From positions 992,001-1,056,000 of the forward strand of contig NZ_VFOO01000001.1 in assembly GCF_006716115.1 (NCBI RefSeq): a stretch of DNA of 64,000 nucleotides. The letters run 5' to 3'. The notes under the pieces were generated by a model, which was not told the origin of the DNA, did no database searches, and was given only the letters and a program-made list of their open reading frames with translations. Positions 46,068 through 55,866 of the stretch are shown here, one piece after another; the first letter of the stretch is position 1, and each line of letters begins with the position of its first letter. This stretch comes from Subtercola boreus. Its GTDB lineage: Bacteria > Actinomycetota > Actinomycetes > Actinomycetales > Microbacteriaceae. Made by a program: the position numbers and the translations under genes.

Positions 46068-47816
46068 TCAGTTGACCGCCGTCGGGCGGTAGGTGATCGG
46101 CAGGCGACGGTCGCGGCCGAAGGCGGTGCGGGAGATCTTGGTGCCGATCGCGCTCTGCCGGCGCTTCCACTCCGAGTGGTCGACGAGCGAGATGATGCGG
46201 TCGACGGTCTCGGCGTCGAACCCGCGGGCGACGAGTTCGTCACGGCCGAACCCGCCGTTGATGTAATCCTCCAGCAGGGCATCCAGGATCTCGTACTCGG
46301 GGAGCGAGTCCTGATCGGTCTGGTCGGGGCGGAGTTCGGCCGACGGCGGCTTCGAGATCGAGTTCTCGGGGATCGGCGGCGTCTCGCCGCGCCGCGCCGC
46401 AAAGGCGTTCCGCCAGCGGGCGAGCTCCCAGACGAGCATCTTCGGAACATCCTTCAGCGGTGCGAACCCGCCGACCGAGTCACCGTAGATGGTCGAGTAG
46501 CCCACGGCGAGCTCGCTCTTGTTCCCCGTCGTCAGCACGAGGTGGCCCTTCTGGTTCGAGAGCCCCATCAGGATGATGCCCCGGATGCGCGCCTGCAGGT
46601 TCTCGGCCGCGACCCCGTCGAGGGCGAGCTGCGTCTCGACGGGCTGCACGAGGTCGGCGATGGCCTGGGTCTCGTAGTGCACGCCGATGCGGTCGGCGAG
46701 GTCGTCGGCGTCGGAACGCGAGTGGTCGGACGACCAGCGGCTCGGCATCGAGACGCCGTAGACCTGGGAAGCCCCGATCGCGTCGGCGGCGAGCACGGCG
46801 CAGACCGCCGAGTCGATCCCGCCCGAGAGCCCGAGCACCACCGAACGGAACCCGTTCTTCCGCACATAGTCGCCGAGGCCGAGCACGAGGGCGTTCCAGA
46901 CCTGCTCGAGTTCGTCGGGCACGACCGCGATGTCGGCGGTCAGGGCGGTCTGGGGCGTCACCGAGCCCGACTCCGGCAGGTCGAGTGACACGCGCGCGAC
47001 ATCCGCCGGCAGGTCGTCGAGCGTCGCTGCTTCGGGGTCGATGTCGACCACCAGCAGGTGCGGCTGGAACTGGGGCGCGCGCGCCATGATCGTTCCGGCC
47101 GCCGACACCACCACGCTGTCGCCGTCGAAGAGGAGGTCGTCCTGGCCTCCGACGATGTTCACGTAGGCGACGATGGTGTCGTTCTCGACGGCGCGCCGCA
47201 CGACGAGCGGCAGGCGCACCTCGTTCTTGTCGCGCTCGTACGGCGAGGCGTTGATCACGAGCAGTACTCCGGCGTCGGCCGAAGCGACGCGGTTGACGGG
47301 CCCGCCATCACGCCAGAGGTCTTCGCAGATGATGAGCGCGACGTCGACCCCGCGCATCCGCAGCACCAGCAGTTCGTCGCCGGCGATGAAGATGCGGTAC
47401 TCGTCGAACACCGAGTAGTTCGGCAGGTGGTGCTTCGCGTAGCGCGCCTTGATCTCCCCGTTCTGGATGATCGAGGCCACGTTCTGGGCGATCGCCGTCG
47501 GCGCGTTCGTGGTCGTGAAGGAGCGGGGCTCGAACGGACCGTCGGGGTGCCCGACCACCACCACGATGTCGCCGAGGCCGGCCTCGTCGAGCTCTGTCGC
47601 GAGCGCTTCGGCCCGCGCGCGGCAGGCAGCGAGGAACGACGGCCGGGACGCCAGGTCTTCGATGGGGTAGCCCGAGAGGGCCATCTCCCCGAAGGCGACC
47701 AGGTCGGCACCCGCGTCACGGGCGCGTCGCACGGCGGCGACGATCCCGGCAGAGTTGCCTTCGAGGTCTCCGACAATCGGGTTGGTCTGGGCCAGCGCTA
47801 AGCGAAGTCTCGGCAT
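46068..47816 (-). CDS. nadE: glutamine-dependent NAD+ synthetase
   Basis: Last step of NAD synthesis, using glutamine through a fused nitrilase-type amidase. 582 aa. Amidase triad: E44 in A-F-G-E-M-A-L-S-G-Y-P, Lys in R-Y-A-K-H-H-L-P-N-Y, Cys in L-I-I-C-E-D-L-W. Synthetase half begins near residue 315 with the PP-loop L-G-L-S-G-G-I-D-S-A and ends in K-I-S-R-T-A-F-G-R-D. ATG 47816 follows TAGGCT (47824-47829, minus strand) by 7 nt. The frame to 48212 is a shadow of glnA2. Confidence 0.95.
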   Translation of the reverse strand: MPRLRLALAQTNPIVGDLEGNSAGIVAAVRRARDAGADLVAFGEMALSGYPIEDLASRPSFLAACRARAEALATELDEAGLGDIVVVVGHPDGPFEPRSFTTTNAPTAIAQNVASIIQNGEIKARYAKHHLPNYSVFDEYRIFIAGDELLVLRMRGVDVALIICEDLWRDGGPVNRVASADAGVLLVINASPYERDKNEVRLPLVVRRAVENDTIVAYVNIVGGQDDLLFDGDSVVVSAAGTIMARAPQFQPHLLVVDIDPEAATLDDLPADVARVSLDLPESGSVTPQTALTADIAVVPDELEQVWNALVLGLGDYVRKNGFRSVVLGLSGGIDSAVCAVLAADAIGASQVYGVSMPSRWSSDHSRSDADDLADRIGVHYETQAIADLVQPVETQLALDGVAAENLQARIRGIILMGLSNQKGHLVLTTGNKSELAVGYSTIYGDSVGGFAPLKDVPKMLVWELARWRNAFAARRGETPPIPENSISKPPSAELRPDQTDQDSLPEYEILDALLEDYINGGFGRDELVARGFDAETVDRIISLVDHSEWKRRQSAIGTKISRTAFGRDRRLPITYRPTAVN

Positions 47817-47871
47817 AGCCACTAGCCTAATAGCGGCAGAACCACGTGCCGGAAAGAGGTAACAGCCGTCG

Positions 47872-49209
47872 ATGGATAAGCAGCGCGACTTCGTTCTTCG
47901 TACCATTGAAGAACGCGGTGTCAAGTTCGTTCGGCTGTGGTTCACCGACGTGGTCGGCACCCTCAAATCCGTCGCCATCGCGCCGGCCGAGGTCGAGGGG
48001 GCGTTCGCCGAGGGCCTCGGTTTCGACGGCAGCGCCATCGAGGGCCTGACCCGGTCGTTCGAGGCGGATGTGCTCGCACATCCCGATCCCACCACCTTCC
48101 AGATCCTGCCGTGGCGGGGCGAGGTCGACCCGACCGCCCGCATGTTCTGCGACATCACGACGCCCGACGGCCAGCCCGCCGTGGCCGACCCGCGGAATGT
48201 GCTGAAGCGCACGCTGGCGAAGGCCGGCGACCGCGGCTTCTCGTTCTACACGCACCCCGAGATCGAGTTCTACCTGCTGAAGTCGTCGCAGTACGGGCCC
48301 GACGGCCCCGAGCCGGTCGACAAGGCGGGCTACTTCGACAACGTTCCGGGTGGCACGGCGCACGACTTCCGTCGCCGGTCGGTGCGGATGCTCGAAGACC
48401 TCGGCATCTCGGTGGAGTTCAGCCACCACGAGGCGGGCCCCGGCCAGAACGAGATCGACCTCCGTTACGCCGACGCTCTGACGACGGCCGACAACATCAT
48501 GACCTTCCGCACCGTCGTCAAGGAGGTCGCGATCGAGCAGGGCGTCTACGCCACGTTCATGCCGAAACCGCTCTCCGGGCATCCGGGTTCGGGGATGCAC
48601 ACCCACATGTCCCTCTTCGAGGGCGACTCGAACGCCTTCTTCGAGGCCGGCGCCGAGTACCAGCTGTCGAAGATCGGCCGCCAGTTCATCGCCGGCCTCC
48701 TGAAGCATGCCCCCGAGATCACGGCCGTCACGAACCAGTTCGTGAACTCCTACAAGCGGCTCTGGGGCGGCGACGAGGCGCCGAGCTTCGTCTGCTGGGG
48801 CCACAACAACCGCTCCGCACTTGTTCGGGTTCCGCTCTACAAGCCGAACAAGGGGCAGTCGTCGCGGGTCGAGTACCGTGCGATCGACTCCGCTGCGAAC
48901 CCGTATCTCGCGTATTCGCTGCTTCTCGCCGCGGGCCTCAAGGGCATCGAGGAGGGCTATGAGCTCCCGGCCGAGGCCGAGGACAACGTCTGGAGCCTCA
49001 GCGACACCGAACGCCGCGCCCTGGGCTACAACGCCCTGCCGGCGAGCCTCGACCAGGCGATCGGCGAGATGGAGAAATCCGAGCTCGTCGCCGAGACCCT
49101 CGGTGAGCACGTCTTCAACTACGTGCTGCTGAACAAGCGCCAGGAGTGGGCGGCGTACCGCGACCAGGTCACGCCGTTCGAGTTGAAGAGCAACCTGGAG
49201 ATGCTCTAA
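47872..49209 (+). CDS. glnA2: glutamine synthetase, type I (GlnA2-like)
   Basis: ATP-dependent glutamine synthetase-fold enzyme, 445 aa. Fold markers are complete: L-G-F-D-G-S-A-I-E-G, the S-H-H-E-A-G-P-G-Q-N-E-I metal block, M-P-K-P-L-S-G-H-P-G-S-G-M-H-T-H and N-R-S-A-L-V-R-V-P. At the position of the adenylylation Tyr the sequence reads A-E-D-N-V-W-S-L, so there is no Tyr and GlnE probably does not regulate it, as in mycobacterial GlnA2. It is followed by glnE 10 bp downstream. The Shine-Dalgarno AGAGG lies about 12 nt before ATG. Some GlnA2 homologues act on other amines, so strict glutamine synthesis is not certain. Confidence 0.93.
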   Translation: MDKQRDFVLRTIEERGVKFVRLWFTDVVGTLKSVAIAPAEVEGAFAEGLGFDGSAIEGLTRSFEADVLAHPDPTTFQILPWRGEVDPTARMFCDITTPDGQPAVADPRNVLKRTLAKAGDRGFSFYTHPEIEFYLLKSSQYGPDGPEPVDKAGYFDNVPGGTAHDFRRRSVRMLEDLGISVEFSHHEAGPGQNEIDLRYADALTTADNIMTFRTVVKEVAIEQGVYATFMPKPLSGHPGSGMHTHMSLFEGDSNAFFEAGAEYQLSKIGRQFIAGLLKHAPEITAVTNQFVNSYKRLWGGDEAPSFVCWGHNNRSALVRVPLYKPNKGQSSRVEYRAIDSAANPYLAYSLLLAAGLKGIEEGYELPAEAEDNVWSLSDTERRALGYNALPASLDQAIGEMEKSELVAETLGEHVFNYVLLNKRQEWAAYRDQVTPFELKSNLEML

Positions 49210-49219
49210 GAGCCCACCG

Positions 49220-52200
49220 ATGGCACGCATCTCCGGGCCGCTGAGCCTCACTGAACTGGCCAGGGTCGGCTTCTCCGAGTTGGGGGAGGCGACAGAGCGG
49301 CTCGAACTCGCCAGTGAACTGGGTTCGGTTGGCCTCGAGGATCTGCTCGCCTCGTTCCGGCTGACCGCCGACCCCGACCAGGCTCTCTCCTTCCTCGTGC
49401 GGCTGCTACGCCTGCCGGCCACCCCGTCCGTCTCGCTGCTGGCCGAGGAGCCCACCCGCACGCGCCTGCTGCGGGTGTTCGGCGCCTCCGCCGGGTTCGG
49501 CGACTTCTTCCTGAGGCACCCCGAGGAGCTCGGCTGCCTCAGCTCCCGAATCGACCGCCTGCCGACGGCCGCAGAGCTGCAGGATGACCTCCTGAACTCG
49601 GTGGCGTCGGTGGACGGATTCGCGACCATCGGCGGTGGCAGTGCTGGTGCGGCCGGTGCCGGTTCCGGTGCCCTCGACGGCGACTGGACCCTGCTCCGCG
49701 TGCGGTACCGACGCGTGCTGGCGCAGATCACGGCGTACGACCTCGAACAGTCCGACCCCGTCGGCGGGGTGGACGGTATCGCTCGCACCCTCGCCGATCT
49801 GGCGGCGGCCGCGCTCGACGCCTCGCTGGCGTGCGCGCGCAGCCGCGCATCCACTCCCGGACGGAGCCGCTGGTCGTTCGGGCGCGACGAGGTCGCCGCA
49901 ACCTGCCTCGCCATCATCGGCATGGGCAAGTCGGGTGCTCATGAACTGAACTACGTGAGCGATGTCGATGTGATCTTCGTGGGGGAGGGCGACGATGAAG
50001 CGGGCCTCGAGACCGGACGAGCGATCGACATCGCGACCGCCCTCGCCATGCTGACCATGCACGGCATCATGGAACCCACGATGGAGCCGAGCCTCTGGGA
50101 GGTCGACCCGAACCTCCGCCCCGAGGGCATGGCGGGAGCCCTGGTGCGTTCGCTCGCCTCCCATCTCGCCTACTACGAGCGGTGGGCGAAGAGCTGGGAG
50201 TTCCAGGCGCTGCTGAAGGCGCGGCCGCTCGCCGGCGACATGTCGCTCGGCCAGCGCTATGCGGACGCGGTCGGGCCGATGGTCTGGACGAGTGCGTCCC
50301 GCGACGGCTTCGTCGAGTCGGTGCAGAAGATGCGCCAGCGGGTCACCGACCACATTCCCGCCGACGAGGTCGACTGGCAGCTGAAACTCGGGCCGGGCGG
50401 GCTCCGCGACATCGAGTTCACCGTGCAGCTGCTGCAACTCGTGCACGGACAGAACGACCCTCTCGTCCGCCACGCGGGGACACTGCCGGCTCTGGCGGCG
50501 CTGGCCGACCAGGGTTACATCGGGCGTGTCGAGGGGCAGGAGTTCTCGCACGACTACCGGGTGCTCCGGCTGATGGAACACCGCCTGCAACTGCGGAACC
50601 TCCGGCGCACCCACCTGGTTCCGCGCGACGAGTTCGCCCAGCGTGTGCTCGCCCGTGCCACCGAGCTCGCCCCGAGCGCCCCCGCGCTGCTGGAGGTCTG
50701 GAATGCGATCAAACTCCGGGTGCGCACGCTCCACGAACGACTGTTCTACCGCCCCCTGCTGGCTGCGGTGGCCGCGCTCAGTCCCGACGAGATCAGCATC
50801 ACCAGCGAGCAGGCGGTGGCACGCCTCGCGGCGATCGGCTTCCGCGACCCGAAAGGCGCGCTCGGCCACATCCGGGCGATGACTGCAGGCGTCTCCCGGC
50901 GGGCCGCGATCCAGAGGCACCTGCTGCCCGTGATGCTGCAGTGGTTCGCGAACGGCGCCGACCCCGACTACGGGCTGCTCGCCTTCCGCCGGCTGAGCGA
51001 CACCCTGGGGGAGACCTACTGGTTCCTCCGGATGCTCCGCGACTCGTCGGGCGCCGCTTCCCGCCTCACCCAGGTGCTCTCCGGATCCCGCTTCGCCGCC
51101 GAGTTGCTCGAACGCATCCCCGAATCCGCCGCCTGGCTCGAGAACGACCACGAGCTGCGCCCCCGCCCGTTCGATGTCCTGAGAGCTGAGACCGCGGCCA
51201 CGATCGCCCGGCACGACACCCCCGATGCCGTGGCCGCAGCGCTCCGTACCGCCCGTCGCCGGGAGGTGCTGCGCCTCGCGTGCGCCGCCATCCTCGGGCT
51301 GGTGACCGTGCAGGAGCTCGCCAAGGGCCTCACCGACGTGACGACCGTGTTCCTGCAGGGCACGCTCGACGCGATCCGTGGATCGGCGGCCCTCGCCCGC
51401 GGTGACGGAATCGAGTTCGCGGTCATCGGCATGGGCCGGTACGGCGGACGTGAGATCGGTTTCGGCTCCGACACCGACGTGCTCTACGTCTACCGTGCCG
51501 TCTCGGTCGACGGCGAGACGGCCCAGTCGGTCGCCCGCTTCATCGTGAACGAACTGGTGCGGCTCACCGAAGACCACCGGCTGCCGCTCGAACTCGACAA
51601 CGACCTCCGACCCGAGGGCAAGAACGGCATCGTCGTGCGCTCGCTCGACAGCTACCGCGCCTACTATGAGCGCTGGTCGTTGACCTGGGAGGCCCAGGCT
51701 CTGCTCCGTGCGCGCGGAGTGGCGGGCGACGTGTCACTGATGCGCGATTTCGAGGCTGTAGCGAACACCGTGCGGTATCCGACATCCATCGAGGAGAAGG
51801 CTGTGCGCGAGGTGAAGCGCATCAAGGCCCGCGTCGAGAAGGAACGGCTGCCGCAGGGCGCCGACCCGGCCAGGCACCTGAAACTCGGTCGGGGGTCGCT
51901 GAGCGATGTCGAGTGGTACGTGCAACTGCTCCAGCTCGAGCACGGGGCAGAGCATCCGTCGTTCCGGACGACGTCGACCCTGGATGCCCTCGAGGCCGAG
52001 GTGCAGGCGGGCTACGTCGACGAGGCGGATGCCGCGCGGCTCCGCGAGGCCTGGATCTTCGCGTCGCGGGCCCGCTCCGCGATGACCCTCTGGACGAACC
52101 GCACGGCCGATGTGCTGCCCTCCGACCGGCAACAGCTGGAGGGCGTCGCCCGGCTGCTCGAGTACCCGCCCGGCTCGGCCACCGCGCTCGAAGAGGACTA

Positions 52201-52261
52201 TCTCGCCGTCACCCGGCGTGCCCGCGCGATCTTCGAACGGGACTTCTACGGCGCGTTGTAG
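49220..52261 (+). CDS. glnE: glutamine synthetase adenylyltransferase/deadenylylase
   Basis: A 1013-aa bifunctional enzyme with two nucleotidyltransferase halves. N-half (deadenylylase): the G-M-G-K-S-G-x-x-E-L-N-Y-V-S-D-V-D block; C-half (adenylyltransferase): G-M-G-R-Y-G-G-R-E-I-G-F-G-S-D-T-D-V. It switches GlnA1 (53838) by AMP on Tyr. The gene lies between glnA2 and glnA1, the conserved actinobacterial arrangement. ATG 49220 has no clear Shine-Dalgarno and likely depends on the glnA2 message. Confidence 0.95.
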   Translation: MARISGPLSLTELARVGFSELGEATERLELASELGSVGLEDLLASFRLTADPDQALSFLVRLLRLPATPSVSLLAEEPTRTRLLRVFGASAGFGDFFLRHPEELGCLSSRIDRLPTAAELQDDLLNSVASVDGFATIGGGSAGAAGAGSGALDGDWTLLRVRYRRVLAQITAYDLEQSDPVGGVDGIARTLADLAAAALDASLACARSRASTPGRSRWSFGRDEVAATCLAIIGMGKSGAHELNYVSDVDVIFVGEGDDEAGLETGRAIDIATALAMLTMHGIMEPTMEPSLWEVDPNLRPEGMAGALVRSLASHLAYYERWAKSWEFQALLKARPLAGDMSLGQRYADAVGPMVWTSASRDGFVESVQKMRQRVTDHIPADEVDWQLKLGPGGLRDIEFTVQLLQLVHGQNDPLVRHAGTLPALAALADQGYIGRVEGQEFSHDYRVLRLMEHRLQLRNLRRTHLVPRDEFAQRVLARATELAPSAPALLEVWNAIKLRVRTLHERLFYRPLLAAVAALSPDEISITSEQAVARLAAIGFRDPKGALGHIRAMTAGVSRRAAIQRHLLPVMLQWFANGADPDYGLLAFRRLSDTLGETYWFLRMLRDSSGAASRLTQVLSGSRFAAELLERIPESAAWLENDHELRPRPFDVLRAETAATIARHDTPDAVAAALRTARRREVLRLACAAILGLVTVQELAKGLTDVTTVFLQGTLDAIRGSAALARGDGIEFAVIGMGRYGGREIGFGSDTDVLYVYRAVSVDGETAQSVARFIVNELVRLTEDHRLPLELDNDLRPEGKNGIVVRSLDSYRAYYERWSLTWEAQALLRARGVAGDVSLMRDFEAVANTVRYPTSIEEKAVREVKRIKARVEKERLPQGADPARHLKLGRGSLSDVEWYVQLLQLEHGAEHPSFRTTSTLDALEAEVQAGYVDEADAARLREAWIFASRARSAMTLWTNRTADVLPSDRQQLEGVARLLEYPPGSATALEEDYLAVTRRARAIFERDFYGAL

Positions 52262-52297
52262 GGTGATTGACGCTCATGTTTCTCGGAAGGAATCTCG

Positions 52298-53470
52298 ATG
52301 ACCGACCCCGGCTCCACTCCTCTCAGGAAGTCCGTGCTGAGCGGCCTGTCCGGCAACGAGATGTACTGCGTCGACCTGCTCGGCTACCATCCCGGCAACC
52401 TGCTGGTGGGCAACAGCGTCTTCTCGCGAGGGCTTCTCGGTTCGCTCAGTTCGGGTTTCCGAGGCATGGTCGGGGGTGAGATCACCGCGATCACCAACAT
52501 GATCACCCAGGGGCGGCACCTGTCGATGCAGCGGCTCATTGCGGAGATGCAGCAGAGCCAGGGGCACGGCGCGACCAGTGTGACGACCGAGTTGATCTTC
52601 CACGCCCAGAACATCGAGTTCCTGTCGGTGGCGTCCACGGTGCACCAGAAAGAGGGCGTGCCCTCTGTCGCCTTCACGACCTCCAGCGACGGCCAGGAAC
52701 TGTTCTGCCAGATGGATGCCGGCTACCAGCCGGTCTCGTTCGTCATGGGCAACGTCGCCTACTCCATCGGGGTCGGCCGGGGCATCACGGGAGCGTTCCG
52801 CCAGCTCGCCAAGGGCGAGGTCACGGAGTACAGCGACCTGTTCTCGCGCACCCGCAACCTCGCGCTGCAGCGGATCGTGGCCGAGGCCCAGTCGGTCGGG
52901 GCCAATGCGGTCGTGGGCATCACCACGAACATCCTTCCGTTCGGCGGCACGGCGGTGCAGGAGATGCTGATGGTGGGAACGGCGTCGCGGCACGACATGT
53001 CCGATCCGGCTCTCGAAGCGGTGGGGGTGGTGACCAGCGACCTCACTGCCGAGGAGATGTGGAGTCTCGCGCGCATCGGCTACGCGCCACTGAAGCTCGT
53101 GATGGGTACCTCGGTGTACTCGCTCGGCTTCGTCGGGGGCATCACCTCCGCCTTCAAGAACTTCGTCAAGGGTGAGATCAGTGAGCTGACCCAGCTCATC
53201 TACGGAGCGCGCGAGGAGTCGCTTGCCAAGGTGCAGCAGCAGGCCACCGCCGTCGGGGCAGACGATGTCATCGGCATCAAGACGTATGTGTACGACCTCG
53301 GCGGCGGGCTCATCGAGTTCCTGGCCATCGGCACTGCCGTGAAGCGCTCGACGGTCGCCTCGACACGCTCGCAGCAGCTTCCGCCGCAGGCCATCGTGCG
53401 CGACCGCGACACCTTCTTCAACAGCGCCGAGGCGTCCTACGGGGTCACGCTCACTCGGAACCAGCAGTAG
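52298..53470 (+). CDS. three-repeat YbjQ/UPF0145-like protein
   Basis: A 390-aa protein made of three related domains, each starting with G-Y-x-P and V-x-G-x-x-x-Y/F-S, then a Gly-rich turn and the amphipathic run E-x-x-x-x-x-x-x-x-x-R...A. Starts are near residues 29, 146 and 265. The pattern is that of the YbjQ/UPF0145 heavy-metal-binding family, usually a single 100-aa domain that forms pentamers. Function unknown. No signal peptide. ATG 52298 has GGAAGGAA 8-9 nt upstream. It starts 36 bp after glnE. Confidence 0.83.
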   Translation: MTDPGSTPLRKSVLSGLSGNEMYCVDLLGYHPGNLLVGNSVFSRGLLGSLSSGFRGMVGGEITAITNMITQGRHLSMQRLIAEMQQSQGHGATSVTTELIFHAQNIEFLSVASTVHQKEGVPSVAFTTSSDGQELFCQMDAGYQPVSFVMGNVAYSIGVGRGITGAFRQLAKGEVTEYSDLFSRTRNLALQRIVAEAQSVGANAVVGITTNILPFGGTAVQEMLMVGTASRHDMSDPALEAVGVVTSDLTAEEMWSLARIGYAPLKLVMGTSVYSLGFVGGITSAFKNFVKGEISELTQLIYGAREESLAKVQQQATAVGADDVIGIKTYVYDLGGGLIEFLAIGTAVKRSTVASTRSQQLPPQAIVRDRDTFFNSAEASYGVTLTRNQQ

Positions 53471-53742
53471 TGGACCTTCGAAGAGTTCGGCGTTCACAGC
53501 AAACCGACCTTCGAGGTGCTCCGAACAACTCTCTTGTGAAAGCCGTCAGACTCCTGAAGATCCACCGCCGTGCCCAGAAGCTTGTCGAGACGGAAGCTGA
53601 AGCCTCAGTGAAACGGGATGTCGAGCACGGCTTTTGCGAACTCGGCCGGCTGCGCCGTCGGGGCACCATCACCGAGACCGAATTCGTGACCCGACGGGCC
53701 GCGCTGCTCCTGCCGGTGGTGCAGCGGCCCGTGCTCGACTAG
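53470..53742 (+). CDS. small basic hypothetical protein
   Basis: An open frame of up to 90 codons from GTG 53470, which shares bases with the stop of the previous gene. A later GTG at 53536 would give 68 aa, starting V-K-A-V-R-L-L-K-I. The conserved-looking part is helical and basic: R-A-Q-K-L-V-E-T-E-A-E-A, then H-G-F-C-E-L-G-R-L-R-R-R-G-T-I-T-E-x-E-F, the latter like short-C-terminal-domain (SHOCT) motifs (a helix ending G-x-I-T-x-E-E-F). SHOCT motifs are often at ends of membrane or DNA-binding proteins, and this gene follows a YbjQ-type protein; both are recognised partners. Start uncertain. Confidence 0.6.
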   Translation: MDLRRVRRSQQTDLRGAPNNSLVKAVRLLKIHRRAQKLVETEAEASVKRDVEHGFCELGRLRRRGTITETEFVTRRAALLLPVVQRPVLD

Positions 53743-53783
53743 CCTCGCCCGCTGAAGAGAAGCGAAACATTCGGGGACAGAAA

Positions 53784-53819
53784 ACGGGGCTGCACCTTCC
53801 TGGGAAGATGCAGCCCCGT
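53784..53819 (-). terminator. terminator of glnA1
   Basis: ACGGGGCTGCA (53784-53794) pairs perfectly with TGCAGCCCCGT (53809-53819), with inner CTTCC/GGAAG pairing; on the minus strand TTTTCTGT follows. It lies 18 bp after the glnA1 stop and probably also stops reading from the plus strand. Confidence 0.85.
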
Positions 53820-53837
53820 CAATGGGTGACTGCGTGA

Positions 53838-55262
53838 CTAGACGCCGTAGTAGAGCTCGAACTCGAACGGGTGCGGGCGCTGGGCGATCGGCTTGATCTC
53901 GTTCTCGCGCTTGTACTCGATCCAGGTCTCGATCAGGTCCTGCGTGAACACGCCGCCCTTGGTCAGGAACTCGTTGTCCGCTTCGAGGGCCAAGAGGGCC
54001 TCGCCGAGCGATGCGGGAACCTGGGGGATGTTCTTCGCTTCCTCGGGCGGCAACTCGTAGAGGTCCTTGTCGACGGGCTCGTGCGGCTCGATCCGGTTCT
54101 GGATTCCGTCGAGGCCCGCCATGAGCTGCGCCGCGAAGGCGAGATACGGGTTGCCCGAGGCATCCGGTGCACGGAACTCGATGCGCTTGGCCTTCGGGTT
54201 CGTTCCGGTGATGGGGATGCGGATCGACGCCGACCGGTTGCCGGCCGAGTAGACCAGGTTCACCGGAGCTTCGAAGCCCGGCACCAGGCGGTGGTACGAG
54301 TTGACGGTCGGGTTCGTGAAGGCGAGCACCGCGGGGGCGTGCTTCAGGAGGCCGCCGATGTACCAGCGGGCGATGTCGCTGAGCCCGCCGTAGCCGGCCT
54401 CGTCGTAGAACAGCGGGTTGCCGTCGTTCCAGAGCGACTGGTGGGTGTGCATGCCCGATCCGTTGTCGCCGAAGAGCGGCTTCGGCATGAAGGTCGCGGT
54501 CTTGCCCCACTGGGAAGCCGTGTTCTTCACGATGTACTTGAACTTCAGGATGTCGTCTGCCGCGTGCACCATGGTGTCGAAACGGTAGTTGATCTCACCC
54601 TGGCCGGCGGTGCCGACCTCGTGGTGGGCGCGCTCGAGGATGAGCCCTGAGTCGATCAGCTTCAGCGAGATGTCGTCGCGGAGATCTGCGTGCTGGTCGA
54701 CGGGGCTGACCGGGAAGTACCCGCCCTTGAAGGGGGTCTTGTTGGCGAGGTTGCCGCCCTCTTCTTCGCGGCCCGAGTTCCAGGCGCCTTCGCTGGAGTC
54801 GACGGAGTAGAAGCTCTTGTTCTGCTTCACTTCGTAGCGCACGTCGTCGAAGATGTAGAACTCGGCCTCAGGGGCGAAGAACGCGGTGTCGGCGATGCCG
54901 GTCGAGGCGAGGTACTTCTCCGCCTTCTTGGCGACCTGGCGCGGGTCGCGCGAGTAGATCTCGCCGTTCCGCGGGTTGTAGATGTCGAAGATGACGATCA
55001 GCGTGCGCTCGACGCGGAAGGGGTCGATGTAGGCGGTCGACACGTCCGGGATGAGCTGCATGTCGGACTCGTGGATCGATGCGAATCCACGGATCGACGA
55101 GCCGTCGAACATCTGGCCGACGGAGAAGAAGTCCTCGTCGACGGTTGAGGCGGGGATGTTGAAGTGCTGCTGCACGCCGGGAAGGTCGGTGAAGCGGATA
55201 TCAAGGAACTTGACGTCGGTGTCCTTGATGAACTTGAGCACCTCGGAAGAATCACTGAACAT
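53838..55262 (-). CDS. glnA: glutamine synthetase, type I (main, adenylylated form)
   Basis: Main ammonia-assimilating enzyme (GlnA1), 474 aa, forms a dodecamer. Catalytic blocks: [41 protein letters not shown] and N-R-S-A-S-I-R-I-P. The adenylylation site is intact: [10 protein letters not shown] with Tyr near 402, the target of GlnE at 49220. ATG 55262 has GGAG 8 nt upstream; the frame to 55322 adds an unlikely lead. A bidirectional-looking terminator follows. Confidence 0.96.
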   Translation of the reverse strand: MFSDSSEVLKFIKDTDVKFLDIRFTDLPGVQQHFNIPASTVDEDFFSVGQMFDGSSIRGFASIHESDMQLIPDVSTAYIDPFRVERTLIVIFDIYNPRNGEIYSRDPRQVAKKAEKYLASTGIADTAFFAPEAEFYIFDDVRYEVKQNKSFYSVDSSEGAWNSGREEEGGNLANKTPFKGGYFPVSPVDQHADLRDDISLKLIDSGLILERAHHEVGTAGQGEINYRFDTMVHAADDILKFKYIVKNTASQWGKTATFMPKPLFGDNGSGMHTHQSLWNDGNPLFYDEAGYGGLSDIARWYIGGLLKHAPAVLAFTNPTVNSYHRLVPGFEAPVNLVYSAGNRSASIRIPITGTNPKAKRIEFRAPDASGNPYLAFAAQLMAGLDGIQNRIEPHEPVDKDLYELPPEEAKNIPQVPASLGEALLALEADNEFLTKGGVFTQDLIETWIEYKRENEIKPIAQRPHPFEFELYYGV

Positions 55263-55424
55263 TTGAGAGACTCCAAATGGCTTGGTACTGAATGGCTTGG
55301 CAGTGCTCAGTTGTGAACACAACTTCCGTCAGGGTACCGCGAACCGATTACTCGGCCGTGTCGCAAATGTTTCAGGCATGTTACGTGCAGGGTCATCAAA
55401 GTGGCGTGACCTAGACTCGCACTC

Positions 55425-55850
55425 GTGTCGAATGCAAAGCCTCCGTCCCGCTGGTCTGGCGCTGCACCGAGCACGTGGCCCGGTGAGCGGCTCGGTTTCC
55501 CTGAAGAGGGTCGCGGCTCTGTCGGTCGGCCCGGGCGACGCATCGGTGCGCTCCTGATCGACTGGGCCGCCTGTTTCGTCGTCTACGCTGCTTTCTTCTT
55601 CGGGAACGCCTGGGCTGCGACCATCATCTTCATGATCGAGCAGATCGTGCTGATGGCCTTCACCGGGGGCGGCTTCGGCCACCTGCTGCTGGGCCTCCGG
55701 GTGGTGAAGGTCGACGGCACCTTCGCGGGCTGGTGGCGGCCGATCATCCGCACCGCCCTGCTCGTGCTCACGATCCCCGCGCTGATCTGGGATTCAGACC
55801 AGCGCGGGCTCCATGACGTCTTTGCGGGAACGGTGCTCGTGCGGCGATAG
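55425..55850 (+). CDS. RDD-family membrane protein
   Basis: A 141-aa protein with three hydrophobic helices (about 40-60, 63-85, 105-125). The name-giving Arg and Asp residues are in P-G-R-R-I-G-A-L-L-I-D-W (residues 36-47), and H-L-L-L-G-L-R-V-V follows. Function unknown; the gene stands beside glnA1 and near DUF4191 as in mycobacteria (Rv2219A next to glnA1). GTG 55425 stands 7 nt after TAGACT (55412-55417), probably leaderless. The first 30 residues are Pro/Ser-rich and cytosolic. Confidence 0.9.
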   Translation: MSNAKPPSRWSGAAPSTWPGERLGFPEEGRGSVGRPGRRIGALLIDWAACFVVYAAFFFGNAWAATIIFMIEQIVLMAFTGGGFGHLLLGLRVVKVDGTFAGWWRPIIRTALLVLTIPALIWDSDQRGLHDVFAGTVLVRR

Positions 55851-55866
55851 TGCCCGCACCGTCGGT

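Noticed and set aside
49406-51577. Minus-strand open frame of 723 codons
   Set aside because: Shadow of glnE, whose two nucleotidyltransferase blocks are intact on the plus strand.
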